A DNA stretch of 64,000 nt. It comes from Druceiella hillmani. Its lineage: Eukaryota; Arthropoda; Insecta; Lepidoptera; Hepialidae. The stretch lies in the NCBI GenBank assembly GCA_039881145.1, contig JAYKKI010000016.1, positions 5,729,001 to 5,793,000 on the forward strand. The letters run 5' to 3'. This document shows, piece after piece, positions 53,129 through 64,000 of this stretch (position 1 is its first letter; each line of letters begins with the position of its first letter). The notes beneath the pieces were generated by a model. That model was not told the origin of the DNA and ran no database searches. It saw nothing but the letters and a program-made list of their open reading frames with translations. Both the position numbers and the translations under genes were made by a program.

Positions 53129-55126
53129 CTATATCCCGGCGATGCTGCGTGACTCTTAGTAGTGTGCGTTACATGAACACGCTCGGCACACTTTTTGACT
53201 AATTATTAAAGTAAATCCGAGCATGATTTCTCTGTTATAATGTCTTTGTAAATCTTTTGATACGTGATACGATACAACCTTGGATATGGTTTAGGTTGGT
53301 TTTTAACTGAATTTGGAGAATTCCAAAATGAACAAATGTTGCACATATTTTGTTTAACTATTTTTTATGTACAATTCTTTTGTAAATTAGTATGGCAAGC
53401 ATAGACTAAGATAAGAATAAAAACCTTAAAAAATGTTTATGAAAATAATGATAAAATAACTGCAATATCACACATTTTGTTAAAAAATATTTAAAATTCT
53501 TTTTTTCTTTGCAAATGATAATATTTAGGCAATAAATATGAAAAAAAAACAAAACTGACCAATTTTTTCGTGTACTTATTGATTGACTTCCGCTTATTTA
53601 TTATAGACATAAACCAGCATAAAAGTTATCGACATAAGTAATTATAACAGACAAAATAATAACAGAGTGAATTTTATAGATTAAAAATATTTTAAGACTG
53701 ATTAATTTAGCGTATAGAATGACAATAGAAACCAGAAAAACTTTTTTTAGAATTTTTTTGCTAATGTTATACATCCATGAGCAAGATATATAATAAAAAA
53801 ATGTCTAATTACACGTCTTAGGGACATCTAGTATAAATTAATGTTATACAGTACTAAGTAATGTTAAAATAATAAAACTACGTATGAAAGAAAACTTAAA
53901 AAAATATTTGTAAATAATAAAAATATATTAAAAAATTATTAAAAATGAAAAAATCCTATATAATGTCTCCATTACGATGTTCCGTGAACCAGTCGGATAA
54001 CAAGCGTCTTAATATGTAACAATTTATTAAAAGATTATTTCAGTAATTTTTAAATTTTACCCAATATAAAGTCTTAAATCTATAATGTTTTATAATTACA
54101 TACCACATGTGTGTCAAGTCTATGTTTCAACATTTAAACTTTAGGTGTGCAATCTTATTAAATTAACAATTTTGTAATTAGTTGGCAATGAAATTATAAA
54201 ATGTATCTCCGTAATATAAATACTCAGTAATCTGTAATACTTAGTAAAAGCAAAATATCGATTTACTACTTCTAAAATACGAGTATATTTAATAATTCTA
54301 TATTACGCCTATTATAAAATTTCTACAAACCTTTTGTTTAGGACACGTAATAATTTTTTTTTAAATTTTTACTCCCAATATCAGACGTCTGTAAGAAATC
54401 TTACGTTTTCCCATTATTATCTGAAACTATACAAAATAACAACAAATTTATCCACTAATTTACAAAGCGGTTCAAAATATTATGCTTTTCAAATGTATCA
54501 TAGAAATATGTTACAATCATTTATGCGTAAATTGCATTTTATCGTAACATACAACATGAAACTTACATTGTGTTCAAGCCGTGTACGCGTGATAAATCTA
54601 TGGCAAAAGCTGACGAAGAGTGGCCGAATCACACATCCTCACTATTTGCAAGCGCAAACTGTACTGAATTCAAAATATGCGCAAGCGCCGAAGAAAATAA
54701 TCGTTTATATTTGCATAGAAGCTAGTATAGAATATTCGGGGGCGGAATGCCGTAAAAATTCGACAACTTTGACCTAATACCAAAGGCCTCATATTTATGT
54801 CATAGATAAATCAAAACATGTGCAAGAATGTAGCTACATTAATTAAGAATAGGCAGAAAATCGATATACCTTTATAATTTTGTCCTAATATGCGAAACGG
54901 CGGAGAGCCTTTTTGATAAAAGAGGTTACTTTGAGATTCTTTTTTTTTAGGGTTGGAACATAATTTAGAAAAAAAAATACAACTAAAATACAACGTACAA
55001 CAACGTAGCACAAAGGCCATTCTATGCCCTGGTATTTTAATATAAAGTCTAACTCTGATAGTTATTGAGTATTTTGCGAAAACAAACACCCATTTTCGCC
55101 TGTTTGCGAAATTCGCCCCTTATAGA
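53129..55126. mobile_element. About 2 kb insertion in block F, class unknown
   Basis: Block F similarity stops at 53128 and resumes at 55127. The nonamer taaacatat stands at both edges (53120-53128 and 55127-55135) and may be a target-site duplication. The left end has 'tatcccggcgatgctgcgtg' and 'acatgaacacgctcggcaca'; the right end has 'gcgaaattcgccccttatag'. The 147-codon frame at 54334-54777 and the minus frame 54811-55089 lie inside. Neither resembles a known protein or shows a transposase or RT motif. About 180 bases of block F (15490-15670) are missing at the same point. Confidence 0.5.
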
Positions 55127-55530
55127 TAAACATATTTCTGAAAACATAACGAAATTTTCTCAGAAACACCTCGACGTAAAAATTTTAAATTTACATAATG
55201 TATTTCATCTATAATATTTGATATAAGTAGAAACAGCAAATTATAAGTATACCAAAACTATATTATTCAGTATTTTATATAACATAGTTATAGAGATATT
55301 GTCGCTAATTTTAACAAAAAAATTATGTCGCCCGCCCATTCCAGTTATCTCCAAAACTGCTACAATAAAAGTTATAAAAAAAGTTACCGTTACCAGAAAC
55401 TTGCCTAAATTTTACCAAAAAACTGTAGTACGATTTCCTTTGTAAAGCTTTCGAGATATTATATTAATATTTATTGATAGTTTAAGGAAAATACTACATA
55501 GGTATTAATACACACACACACACGTGTGTG

Positions 55531-55565
<35 letters not shown>

Positions 55566-57219
55566 GTGTATGTGGGTGTGGGTGTGTGAGGTTATTTCAC
55601 TGTTACATCAACATATAATTTATTCAGTCATTTCATTCTTTGTTGAACATGACACAAGACGAACATCTGTAAATATTTTGGGTATTCATATTTAGAATAA
55701 TTTAAACTTAAACTCTTTTCTAAAAATACCTTAAACACCGACAGCAACTATCGCTGATTGTTATGGGAGATGTTTAAGTACAGGTCATCAAATACGAGTG
55801 TGATCAACCTCTAAAGATCAGGGCGAAATCAATGATATTCAACAAATAAATCAACGATCGAATTCACAATATTAGTACAATTAATACATTCTAACATTGA
55901 TCCATTAAATTTTTTAGAAATATATTTTGAAGCCTGAATATTAATCTCGTATGCTACTTTCAATAATCGTAATTACTCATATATATTTTTCCATGAATTT
56001 CGAAGAAATTGAAGTAGACCAAAAATTAAACTATGAAAAACCCAGAAAAAATTAAACTATGAAAATACTAATCATCAAAGTAAATCCAGGTAAGTTGAAT
56101 TAGTCTAAAGTTCACTATAATCATCCTCACCGTAACCACAAGAACTATGATTTGAATAAAAGTGTTTTTGCATGAAGTTGTAACTATTTATCAAGTATGG
56201 CTAAAATTAATATGCATTTCCGAGCCCTTGAAGCTAAAATGTTGCACTTACAGCGTCGCGTACTTACATGAAGTACGAGACTCTGCAGAAGAGATATTAA
56301 AAATTTCCAGAAAGGTGGGAAAGCGCTGAAAAAAGCTTTTCGCAGATTTGTTTAAAAAAATCGAAACGAAGAGAGCTGAATATTTCTGTAAAAGACATAC
56401 TTTTAATACGCATATGTATTTTTAACACAACGATGTTTAAGAAATTATTAAAGTCTAACATAGTATGTACTACTGAATCCAATTCATTAAGAGCTCAGTG
56501 TAATAAGACGAAAATGAAGCGTTTCAATTATTTCTTTTCAAGTATAAATACTTCTGTATTAACAAATGAACCACTAATGACTAATTTTTAAGATATTTTC
56601 TTTGGCTGGTAATATTTTTTATAAATATTGCATTATGATTTTGATTGCATATGAAAAATCTCCAAATTATAAGTAAAAAATGATATGACGATAATACGAA
56701 TTTATTAAAATAATTAACATAGTACGTGTTATTACATCACATATACGTATACCACCATTGAATAATTGGGAAAATATCAGAAACAATTTGTAAATTATTA
56801 AATTACTTATACATCATTATTGAACTAATTTCAATATACGTATATTTATCTGATTAATCTAATGTAATTAGTTTTTAACGTATATAAACAAGTGTTAACT
56901 TCTTGGTTGAATTCTTTACTCGGTAATTACAAGAGACTCGACTAATTAAAGTTTTATACCTTTTATATAAAATGTTTACCATGATTTAAAAATCTTAGAG
57001 TGTGTTATATATTAAATGTAATTATTCTCTAAAAATGAGGATAACACTTAACTCCCAAAAGAGCACGACAAATATTATGTATAAAGAATTTCGAAGTCTC
57101 CCTTACGCTGTACTTCTTTTTTATGGATATTTTAATATAAAATGTCCAAAAATATTATCTTATTATGAACAGGCAATTATTAACCAGAAAGGCTATATCG
57201 GTAATGGCTTATGATAAAT
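55127..57219. repeat. Block F, copy 3, last part
   Basis: Matches 15665-18170: 'atatttctgaaaac', 'tacataggta', 'aacatgacacaagacgaa', 'gtgtgatcaacctctaaag', 'tttgaagcctgaatatt' and 'tatcaagtatggctaaaat'. At 57150-57220 it passes without a break into the block A4 leader 'aaccagaaaggctatatc'. The frames 56297-56482 and 57002-57214 are not shared. Confidence 0.8.
55511..55588. repeat. (CA)n-(GT)n microsatellite
   Basis: Short CA run, then about 60 bases of GT with small interruptions. It is the counterpart of the CA-AT tract at 16149. Confidence 0.95.
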
Positions 57220-58500
57220 AAAGTAATGTAATTTCAAACAAGATATGGACCCCTCGATGCGCGAGGTAGACTCGCACTTGGCCGATCTTATATTAATTAT
57301 TCTTGTCACCTAATCAAAACGATAATATCCTACAATATTACTTTATTAATAACAAAGTGTGTATTAAAACTTTTCAAAAAAACTTTGTTGTTTACCGTCT
57401 CAATAAAATACACAAACTAACATCCTCACCGATAACATATCCGGAACCTAACAGCGACACTATAACCGTCATTATGATATAGTTAGTTTAATAAACAACC
57501 TGACACAATATCCTCGATGGTAGGCAAAATTATTGTGGGCAGCATGTGGCGGAAATTTCGCCTGATACCCCAATAAATTGAGTAACAAGCAGTAGCAATC
57601 TATGCGCTGTTCTACGAGGTGCCAAACACCGCCCCGTGATCTACCGAAAGCCGCCGAAGTTAGTAAGTATCGCATACTAGGAGACGCTATATTAGTATAC
57701 GTTCAGTAAACAATGCAAACACGAATCATAAACGGGTTAACTTAGAGGTGTTAGGAGTTTAATCGAAGTATCATTAAGTCACACATTTCGCATAATGCGG
57801 AGTCGGTATTACGTGAACTTTAAGAATGAAGTCGTTCAAGGTGATGAAAGTGTTTCAAACCCCTTTATGTTATGTATTATTTCTTCATAGCAGTCAATAA
57901 AATCTGTTTTGTGAATGCCCTCGGAATTAATGGAAGTTTTTCTTTTAATTACTTGTTATTATACATAGTGAAAATTTTATTGTACGCATGACAAGTATAA
58001 TCTACTTATATCAGAGAAGTAGAACACTACGTTATTTTTTATTGAGTTGGAAAAAAAATAAGGATCTATTGTATAATTTACTTTTTCTCCAGATAATTAT
58101 AAAGAGAGAATGTACTTTCTAATAACCGTCTATCTGGCAGATATTGAGGTCGCGCGCCCCCTTGTCTTTGAATTGATTTGCTAAGGGTTTAAAATTAAAT
58201 AAAAAATGCTGAAGTTCTAGGTCTCTCTTAACTCCACAGGAATTTGAACTAAAATTACTTCATGGGCTTTCAAGTATAATGCAGGTTATAATGATTGAGT
58301 TTATGAACTAAATCTTCAAGTCACTTTTCATTTTTATACACCTTGTTTTCATTCGTATACTATCAAAAACACGACATTACAGTTTTCAATATCTGTAGAT
58401 CCTATTAACACTTCGAAACGGAAATGTTTGAAATATGTTCACACAAAATGGGCACACATGTTCGAACATTAGTAAAAAAATCACAAATTATTAAATACCT
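57220..58500. repeat. Block A, copy 4
   Basis: Same landmarks as copies 1-3: 'caataaattgagtaacaagc', 'caaacaccgccccgtgatct', 'accgaaagccgccgaagtta' and 'aatgcggagtcgg'. The minus frame 57472-57675 is the longest version of the frame crossing the GC-richer island. It includes 'WHLVEQRIDCY', then 'LLNLLGYQAKFPPHA', the latter also readable in copy 1. I do not recognise it. Confidence 0.85.
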
Positions 58501-59649
58501 CTTTCTGAGCAAATGACCTATTAAAGCACATTTTGCAGCTTAACTAGCTGAAATTGTGCAGATAAAGTTGCATTGAAAAGTTTGAGAGTATTTTTTATAC
58601 CATCTGATAATATTGCTTCATTTATCTTCCACCGGATAAAAATGTTATTCCAAATACATAAAGGTAAGCTTCAACAAATTTAAAAGATATTTTTGAAATT
58701 ATATTTCTTTAGGCGTGTTATGACAAAATTATGAGAATGAAATTTTACGAATGCAAGAAAAATTTGGCAGAATGAAATTGCTCTGAAATCTACACCATGA
58801 AGTTGTTCACTAAACGTACACACAACATATTTACATATTTTTTTGACAGATGCCTGGTCCACCATTTAATTTTTCTGCTGGCTTTCTGTTGTAAGCCAAT
58901 CATATGTCGGGACGTTTCCAATTTGGTATGTATTTATTTGTATTATAAATTATTACTTTAATAGAGTTGCTCACTAAAAATACATTTACATGGTTTGTTT
59001 GACAGATAAGTTTTACGTCATTTTCTTTTTCTGCTGGCTTTCTATTGTCAGCCAATCATCGACCAGACGGTTTGTATTCGGTATGTATTTTGTATTGTTA
59101 TTAGCATTAAAAATTATTACTTTATCATTTATTAAATATTTAAAATTAATAAATTATAATAAATTTTCGGCATGTTCATTTATTTTCATTAGTAATTAAA
59201 TTATATTTAGGCTGTTTTATAAATTTAAAAATTAATTATTTACAAGGGTTTATGTTAAATTGAATGCAGAATATTCATCAATATTAAATTTAATTTAAAC
59301 AATTCAATATTTAATAATAATTATCATTATTATTATAAATATTATATTGAACGATAAGGGTTGTAATTCTAGAAAAAAAGACCAAATTTTTCACTATCTT
59401 CTTTGAGAAAAAAATAAAATGGTGGACGACTCATTTATTAAATAAATTTTTGAATTTAAATTTTTAAATTTAGTTATTTGATTGAATTTACATATTGGTT
59501 ATATGTACCATATGTATCGTATCTTAGTTTGGTAAAAAATGTATACCTTGCAAAGAGTAAAGAAAAAAAATATTGACAAATATGTTTTATTTTATCCTAA
59601 AACACGTCTTCGTTTATTTCCCATCTGATACGAATTTCATTCCAAATAC

Positions 59650-59719
<70 letters not shown>

Positions 59720-60400
59720 GTATATATATATATATATATATAAATATATTAATATATACAGAACCTTAATTACTTTATTTACGTGTTAAAATTACGTTAA
59801 GGATTCAAACCTATCCATCGATATCAAACGAGACATACTTTATCAACTTTTCTGAAGCTTTAATGACTTGGTTATGCATAAAAATAAGTAGAATGAACAA
59901 CTTACACAAACTTACTTTAAAAAATGCGCGCAAGGTTGATTCAAAAATGAGTCGAATTAATTCAAAAACAAGCGAAAGCTGCACCATGTCAATGAACACA
60001 TGGTCTAGTAATTGTCTTTAATAATTAAAATATGTTCAATATGAGGAATAACACTAATCAAATGTTAGGCTGAAGGATCCGTATAACATTAGTAAATATT
60101 AATTCAGTGCCAACTTGAAAGCTAACCAAACTCGCTGGAATAAAACTTTGCAGTCCGTTTAGATTTGGCTTCGAGAGCCGCTTTGCAGATTATTATAACC
60201 TAAACTAACTCAATTTGAGGAACGAATAAATTTAGTTGGCCTTTGAATATTTCCTCTAATTCAAATATCATTTGGATATGTCTGCATAATAAATGGGCAG
60301 TTGATTTCCTTTCGCATCATTTCTAGTTTCCCATTCAATTTCAAATGTGTCTTTCAGGATTTACAGTTGTGATAAATAAAATAAAATTTGTTACGCAGAA
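58501..60400. repeat. Block B, copy 4
   Basis: 58610-58880 and 59575-59650 match the two direct copies in block B1 (4545 and 5262). 58860-59110 contains an internal duplication, 'ttttctgctggctttctgtt' followed by 'gccaatcat', repeated at about 59026. 59810-60380 matches 5700-6280 and 23880-24480. The frames 58680-58865, 58990-59199 and 59811-59999 are not preserved. Confidence 0.75.
59649..59742. repeat. (AT)n microsatellite
   Basis: AT tract with several 'tgta' interruptions, about 95 bases. Confidence 0.95.
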
Positions 60401-61887
60401 AAATTTATAAATAAAATTGTTTATATTTGTTTTATATAAAAAAGAGTATTTAATTGTTTTTAATTATTACGAGAATTCAAGAAATGAATTCGTTTGATAT
60501 AGTGGGCCAATTGTTTGCAGACTAAATATTTCAGACAGCTACAATGCTTATTTCAAGATCAATTAAATCATTTATTTATTCCAAACTTTACCTTCAAAAA
60601 TATATAAATATAATGGACTTACGGCTACATGAGTAATCCCTTTCAGCAACTACAAGGGTTAAATATGAGAATTTAGTACTGTCAAATACTGTAAATAAAA
60701 AGAAAGTATATAAATATGTACTTTATTTTTCTTTACAGTCCTACTCTCTTAGAAAATTTATATATTACATTCTAATACAGACTATTTAAATAACAAGAAA
60801 AAAAAATTAAATGAAAAAATAATAAAATAATATTATTTATAAATTCATGTGAGAAAGGGAGCAAGATGAAATTAAGGAAAAGTAAAATTAAGAAATTATG
60901 AGAAGGACTTTTTTAGATAGGACGTGTCTTTGTTTCCAAAATTTACTGCCTGGATAAAGAAGGGCATTTTATAAAAAGTTGTATGTTTGGGAAATACGTG
61001 TTAAAAGCAGAAAGAATAGAAGAGTCTGAATAAAAAAGAATGCAGTAATATACATACCAGTACTTTTCTTGCACATTTATACTCAATGTCTAACTTTCTT
61101 TAGAACTAATACTGGAAACTTTTAATACTATTTATTTAGCTAAATTCACATATAGTTATTAAAATTTGCTTTTTCTACCTATTTTTCTATTTTTTTTCAA
61201 TTCCTTCCTTTCATTTTTATGTAGAAGTCGCTTGGGTTTTATTATAACAAAACTCACTACAACTTTACATTTTATCGATATATATCTAGAAATTATGTAC
61301 ATCTGAAAAGTTTAAAAAGTTTTCTCTGAGCAACATGATGAATGAATGAGTGAATTTTGTTTTTATGAAGAAAATTTGGTTGCGATATTCGAGATTGAAA
61401 ATATTATGCAGAAAACACGTTGGATATTCGCAAAATGCAGGTTTCCTTAGTTGTCTATATCTCCTGAAATTATTTACGAAATCTTAATAATTACAATATT
61501 TTTAGATTTATAAAATTCATGATTAAAAATTATGTGTGTATACTATTTCGACATTTAAAATATAACAGTTCACAAAACGGGTTTAAAATTAAATTTGATA
61601 AACGGAACCTCAATTTCATTTTCAAAAACCTACTTATAACTTCTTTGTGGGAATTCAAAAAAAATATCGCTCTTAGTTTACATGCACGATGAAGCATTTT
61701 AAAAGTATATTGCAAGGTATTAATTTAAATATTTCGATGAAGTCAACCACAGTTCAAAAATAATTTAAATTGAAGAGCTGAAAACAGTCCTCTCTTGTAG
61801 ATTCCTAATATTCCTACTAAATATTTTAAATAATTATTAAATTTTTATATATATAGATACACACACACACACATGTGTTTGTGTGTT

Positions 61888-61920
<33 letters not shown>

Positions 61921-62850
61921 ATAAACTTATGTTCTAGAAAGCACTTTCCTTATTCCGTCGCCAAACATGTCCGGAGATAGACAAAATTAATCCAATAATT
62001 TCAAAATAACGCCGATTAAAATTGAAAAACGATTGCTTTTGTACAAATAAAATTTGAAAAAATAATACACCATTAAAAATAAAATTTATGTAAGTACGCC
62101 ATCTAAACTAAACACGTATATAACGTCGCACAATGTAATTAAGCATAATATACAAGGTAAAAGTTATTTTTTAACTAATTAAGTTCCCTCTAGAACACTA
62201 TACAGTGCCTTATAATATCGTAAAAATAACTGTATTTGTTAAATAAATGTAAAACATGTATACCTTGTAGACTGTTTTTCATTAAAACTTTTTCCTTAAA
62301 ATAAACAATTCAGGTAATAAAAAATATATCATTTTGACTAGTGATCTATATATAGTGTATATCGACTTAATTTTGGCGTCGAAATATCTATTTGCCTGTT
62401 AAGTATAGTGATAGCCGGTCCAAATGTTTTGTGTTACAAAATACCATTAGATTTCAATCGCTAATAACTACGACACTAATGATGCGTTAAAAATGGTTGA
62501 GCCCACAACAGATAGAGAATATCTATACATATTTGTAGTTTAGTATTCGTTTTTACTGCGACGTCTCTTGTACTAGTGTGTCTTGTACAATGCACGATTG
62601 TAGCCAATTAGCGTTGTGAAAAGTTATAAATTAATATAGCGTAAAAACGTATTTATCTAGAAATTTAAATGCCATTATAAAGAGCTTGTAGAGTACTAGG
62701 AGAATTCAAAAAAAGACAATAAAAATATTCGCCGCAATATAAGTAAAAATCGGTATTAAATGGAAAATTTAAATGTTTCATATGAATCGTAAATATGCTC
62801 GAAATTATATAAAACTGCGACGCCGACCCAAACTGGAACTTTTGATTTTT
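60401..62850. repeat. Block C, copy 4
   Basis: 60860-61040 matches 6690-6880, 61730-61830 matches 7650-7760, and 62080-62180 matches 9220-9280 ('cgccatctaaacta'). 62200-62700 matches 31730-32200 ('atagccggtc', 'gacgtct', 'gccaattagcgttg'). A CA/GT tract lies at 61847-61922. The frame 61530-61715 is not shared. No gene is seen. Confidence 0.75.
61847..61922. repeat. (CA)n-(GT)n microsatellite
   Basis: CA run, then GT run, then 'tatgtatgtatgta'. It is the counterpart of the AT tract at 8958. Confidence 0.95.
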
Positions 62851-64000
62851 TTAAATTCCAGTATAAAATCATCAGTTCAATCAAGTATCAATACAGTAAT
62901 TGAAAAATAAATCTTCCCTTCATTGCTGGGAATGACCAAATTTTGGACTTAAGTTTGGAACACAGAAAATGACACTGCCAGTTCCAGTTCAGGAAAGTGA
63001 TATTGAAGCTAGGCAAAATATCCTTCCACTATATTATATACCTTTAAAGTAACGATATTTATTACGCTCAATAACAGAATTGAACACAGGGGTAATACTA
63101 AAATAAATTCAAAGAAAATTCGTTCGGTTTCTCTGTTTTTATATAATTCGCAACTATTATTTATGCACCCATTTCCTACCGACAAGACTAACTTTCATTT
63201 AAATAACTTCTTCAAATCAAGTTTCTTTTATTAATTATATTATTTCCGTATATTAGTTCTATAGTGTCTAATCAACTGAACTACACAGCATGGATTGGAA
63301 AACCCAGCTCCAAACCCAGCTCCCAGATAAACTCCAAATTCTCATCATTAATCATTTTTATTACAGCTTATAAAACAAATTCACTTGCATCTCTCTCCAT
63401 ATGTGTTTTTCACCACAGTCCTAAGAGCGCCATTCATTTCGTCTGTCGCTAACTAGCAGACGCTTATCTTGGGTTCTCTACATTCCACATTCCTTTTAAG
63501 TAACCCGCTTGATACACGACGTCATTTCCTTGTTCCCCGATTGTATTTTAAGCTTTTGTGCGTATGTTTGAATGAAATAACTTGTCGTATCCGCCGAGTA
63601 TATGAAATAAAAATTGTTAAATTAAATCATCTAGAAACAATCCGCATGTCACATTAAATTTGTAAATGGAAACACGGAAAAAAGAGTAAAAACGGTCGAA
63701 CAGAAATTGGATGCAGGCTCTAAATATTTCACTCCAAATTTTAGATTTTGTTTATATTATATATAATGCTAAAAAATATTATGCCCTAATCTCGTTAATT
63801 TGATGAAAATAAAAGACAAATCAATGTAATTTTTATTTCTTTTAAATTATAATTTCCAGTCGGATTTCCATATATTCAAAAATAATTTGCAGTCTCATGA
63901 ATTTCTAATTTATATACATAAAGGCTGTTGGTTTGTCGATACAGTAATTATTTTTAATTTTTCTTGAAAATATAAGACGAAAATATATTATGGAGAAATA
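62851..64000. repeat. Block D, copy 4 (runs off window end)
   Basis: Matches 26030-27330 and 32590-33720: 'gatattgaagctaggcaaaa', 'ccagataaactcc', 'gcgccattcatttcgtctgt', 'cgacgtcatttccttgttcc' and 'aaaatataagacgaaaatat'. The frames 63264-63452 and 63469-63657 lie across the preserved stretch but are interrupted in copies 2a and 2b. No gene is called. Confidence 0.8.

Noticed and set aside
54334..54777. 147-codon plus-strand frame
   Set aside because: It is the longest frame, but no domain, motif or sister copy supports it. It lies in an insertion of unknown class and its composition follows the AT-rich background.

Overview
The window looks like an insect nuclear genome, most likely Lepidoptera (moth or butterfly). 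It is strongly AT-rich and has no prokaryotic gene layout. It carries many (AT)n, (GT)n and (CA)n tracts. It also carries several decayed copies of interspersed-repeat tails I associate with Lepidoptera: 'gacagacag...' followed by 'aagggttcc...ggaactctaaaaa', and 'actagctgtgcctacg...' with 'gggacgaaatgtagcc'. The taxon is inferred from these repeats, not proven.

I find no intact protein gene, tRNA, rRNA or CRISPR array. The longest open frame is 147 codons and resembles nothing I know; most frames over 70 codons are short, AT-rich or made of microsatellite. The main structure is a tandem array of degenerate units about 17-20 kb long. The same ordered blocks recur four times in the same orientation. 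I call the blocks H, A, B, C, D, E and F. Block A starts near 2080, 21940, 40490 and 57220, so the spacings are about 19.9, 18.6 and 16.7 kb.

Unit 1 (2.08-18.4 kb) holds A-B-C-D-E-F and is followed by a unique stretch and block H (20.5-21.9 kb). Unit 2 (21.9-40.5 kb) holds A-B-C-D-E-H. It contains a nested duplication in which D-E-H (25.9-30.8 kb) is repeated at 31.7-39.4 kb, and the second copy is split by about 2.5 kb of foreign DNA. Unit 3 (40.5-57.2 kb) lacks C; about 2.9 kb of unrelated DNA stands there, including an 87-bp minisatellite. It goes on to D, a piggyBac-like remnant, E and F, and F is interrupted by about 2 kb. Unit 4 (57.2 kb to the window end) holds A-B-C-D and runs off the edge.

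Smaller elements include a foldback/MITE-like family with five copies or part copies, whose core matches the hammerhead ribozyme pattern. There is also a near-perfect 122-bp hairpin and a 5' piggyBac-like fragment joined exactly at a TTAA that is empty in the sister units. Several short inverted duplications are present in only one unit and look like template-switch scars. The array could be heterochromatin, sex-chromosome DNA, a piRNA-producing locus or a decayed multicopy gene cluster; the sequence alone does not decide.
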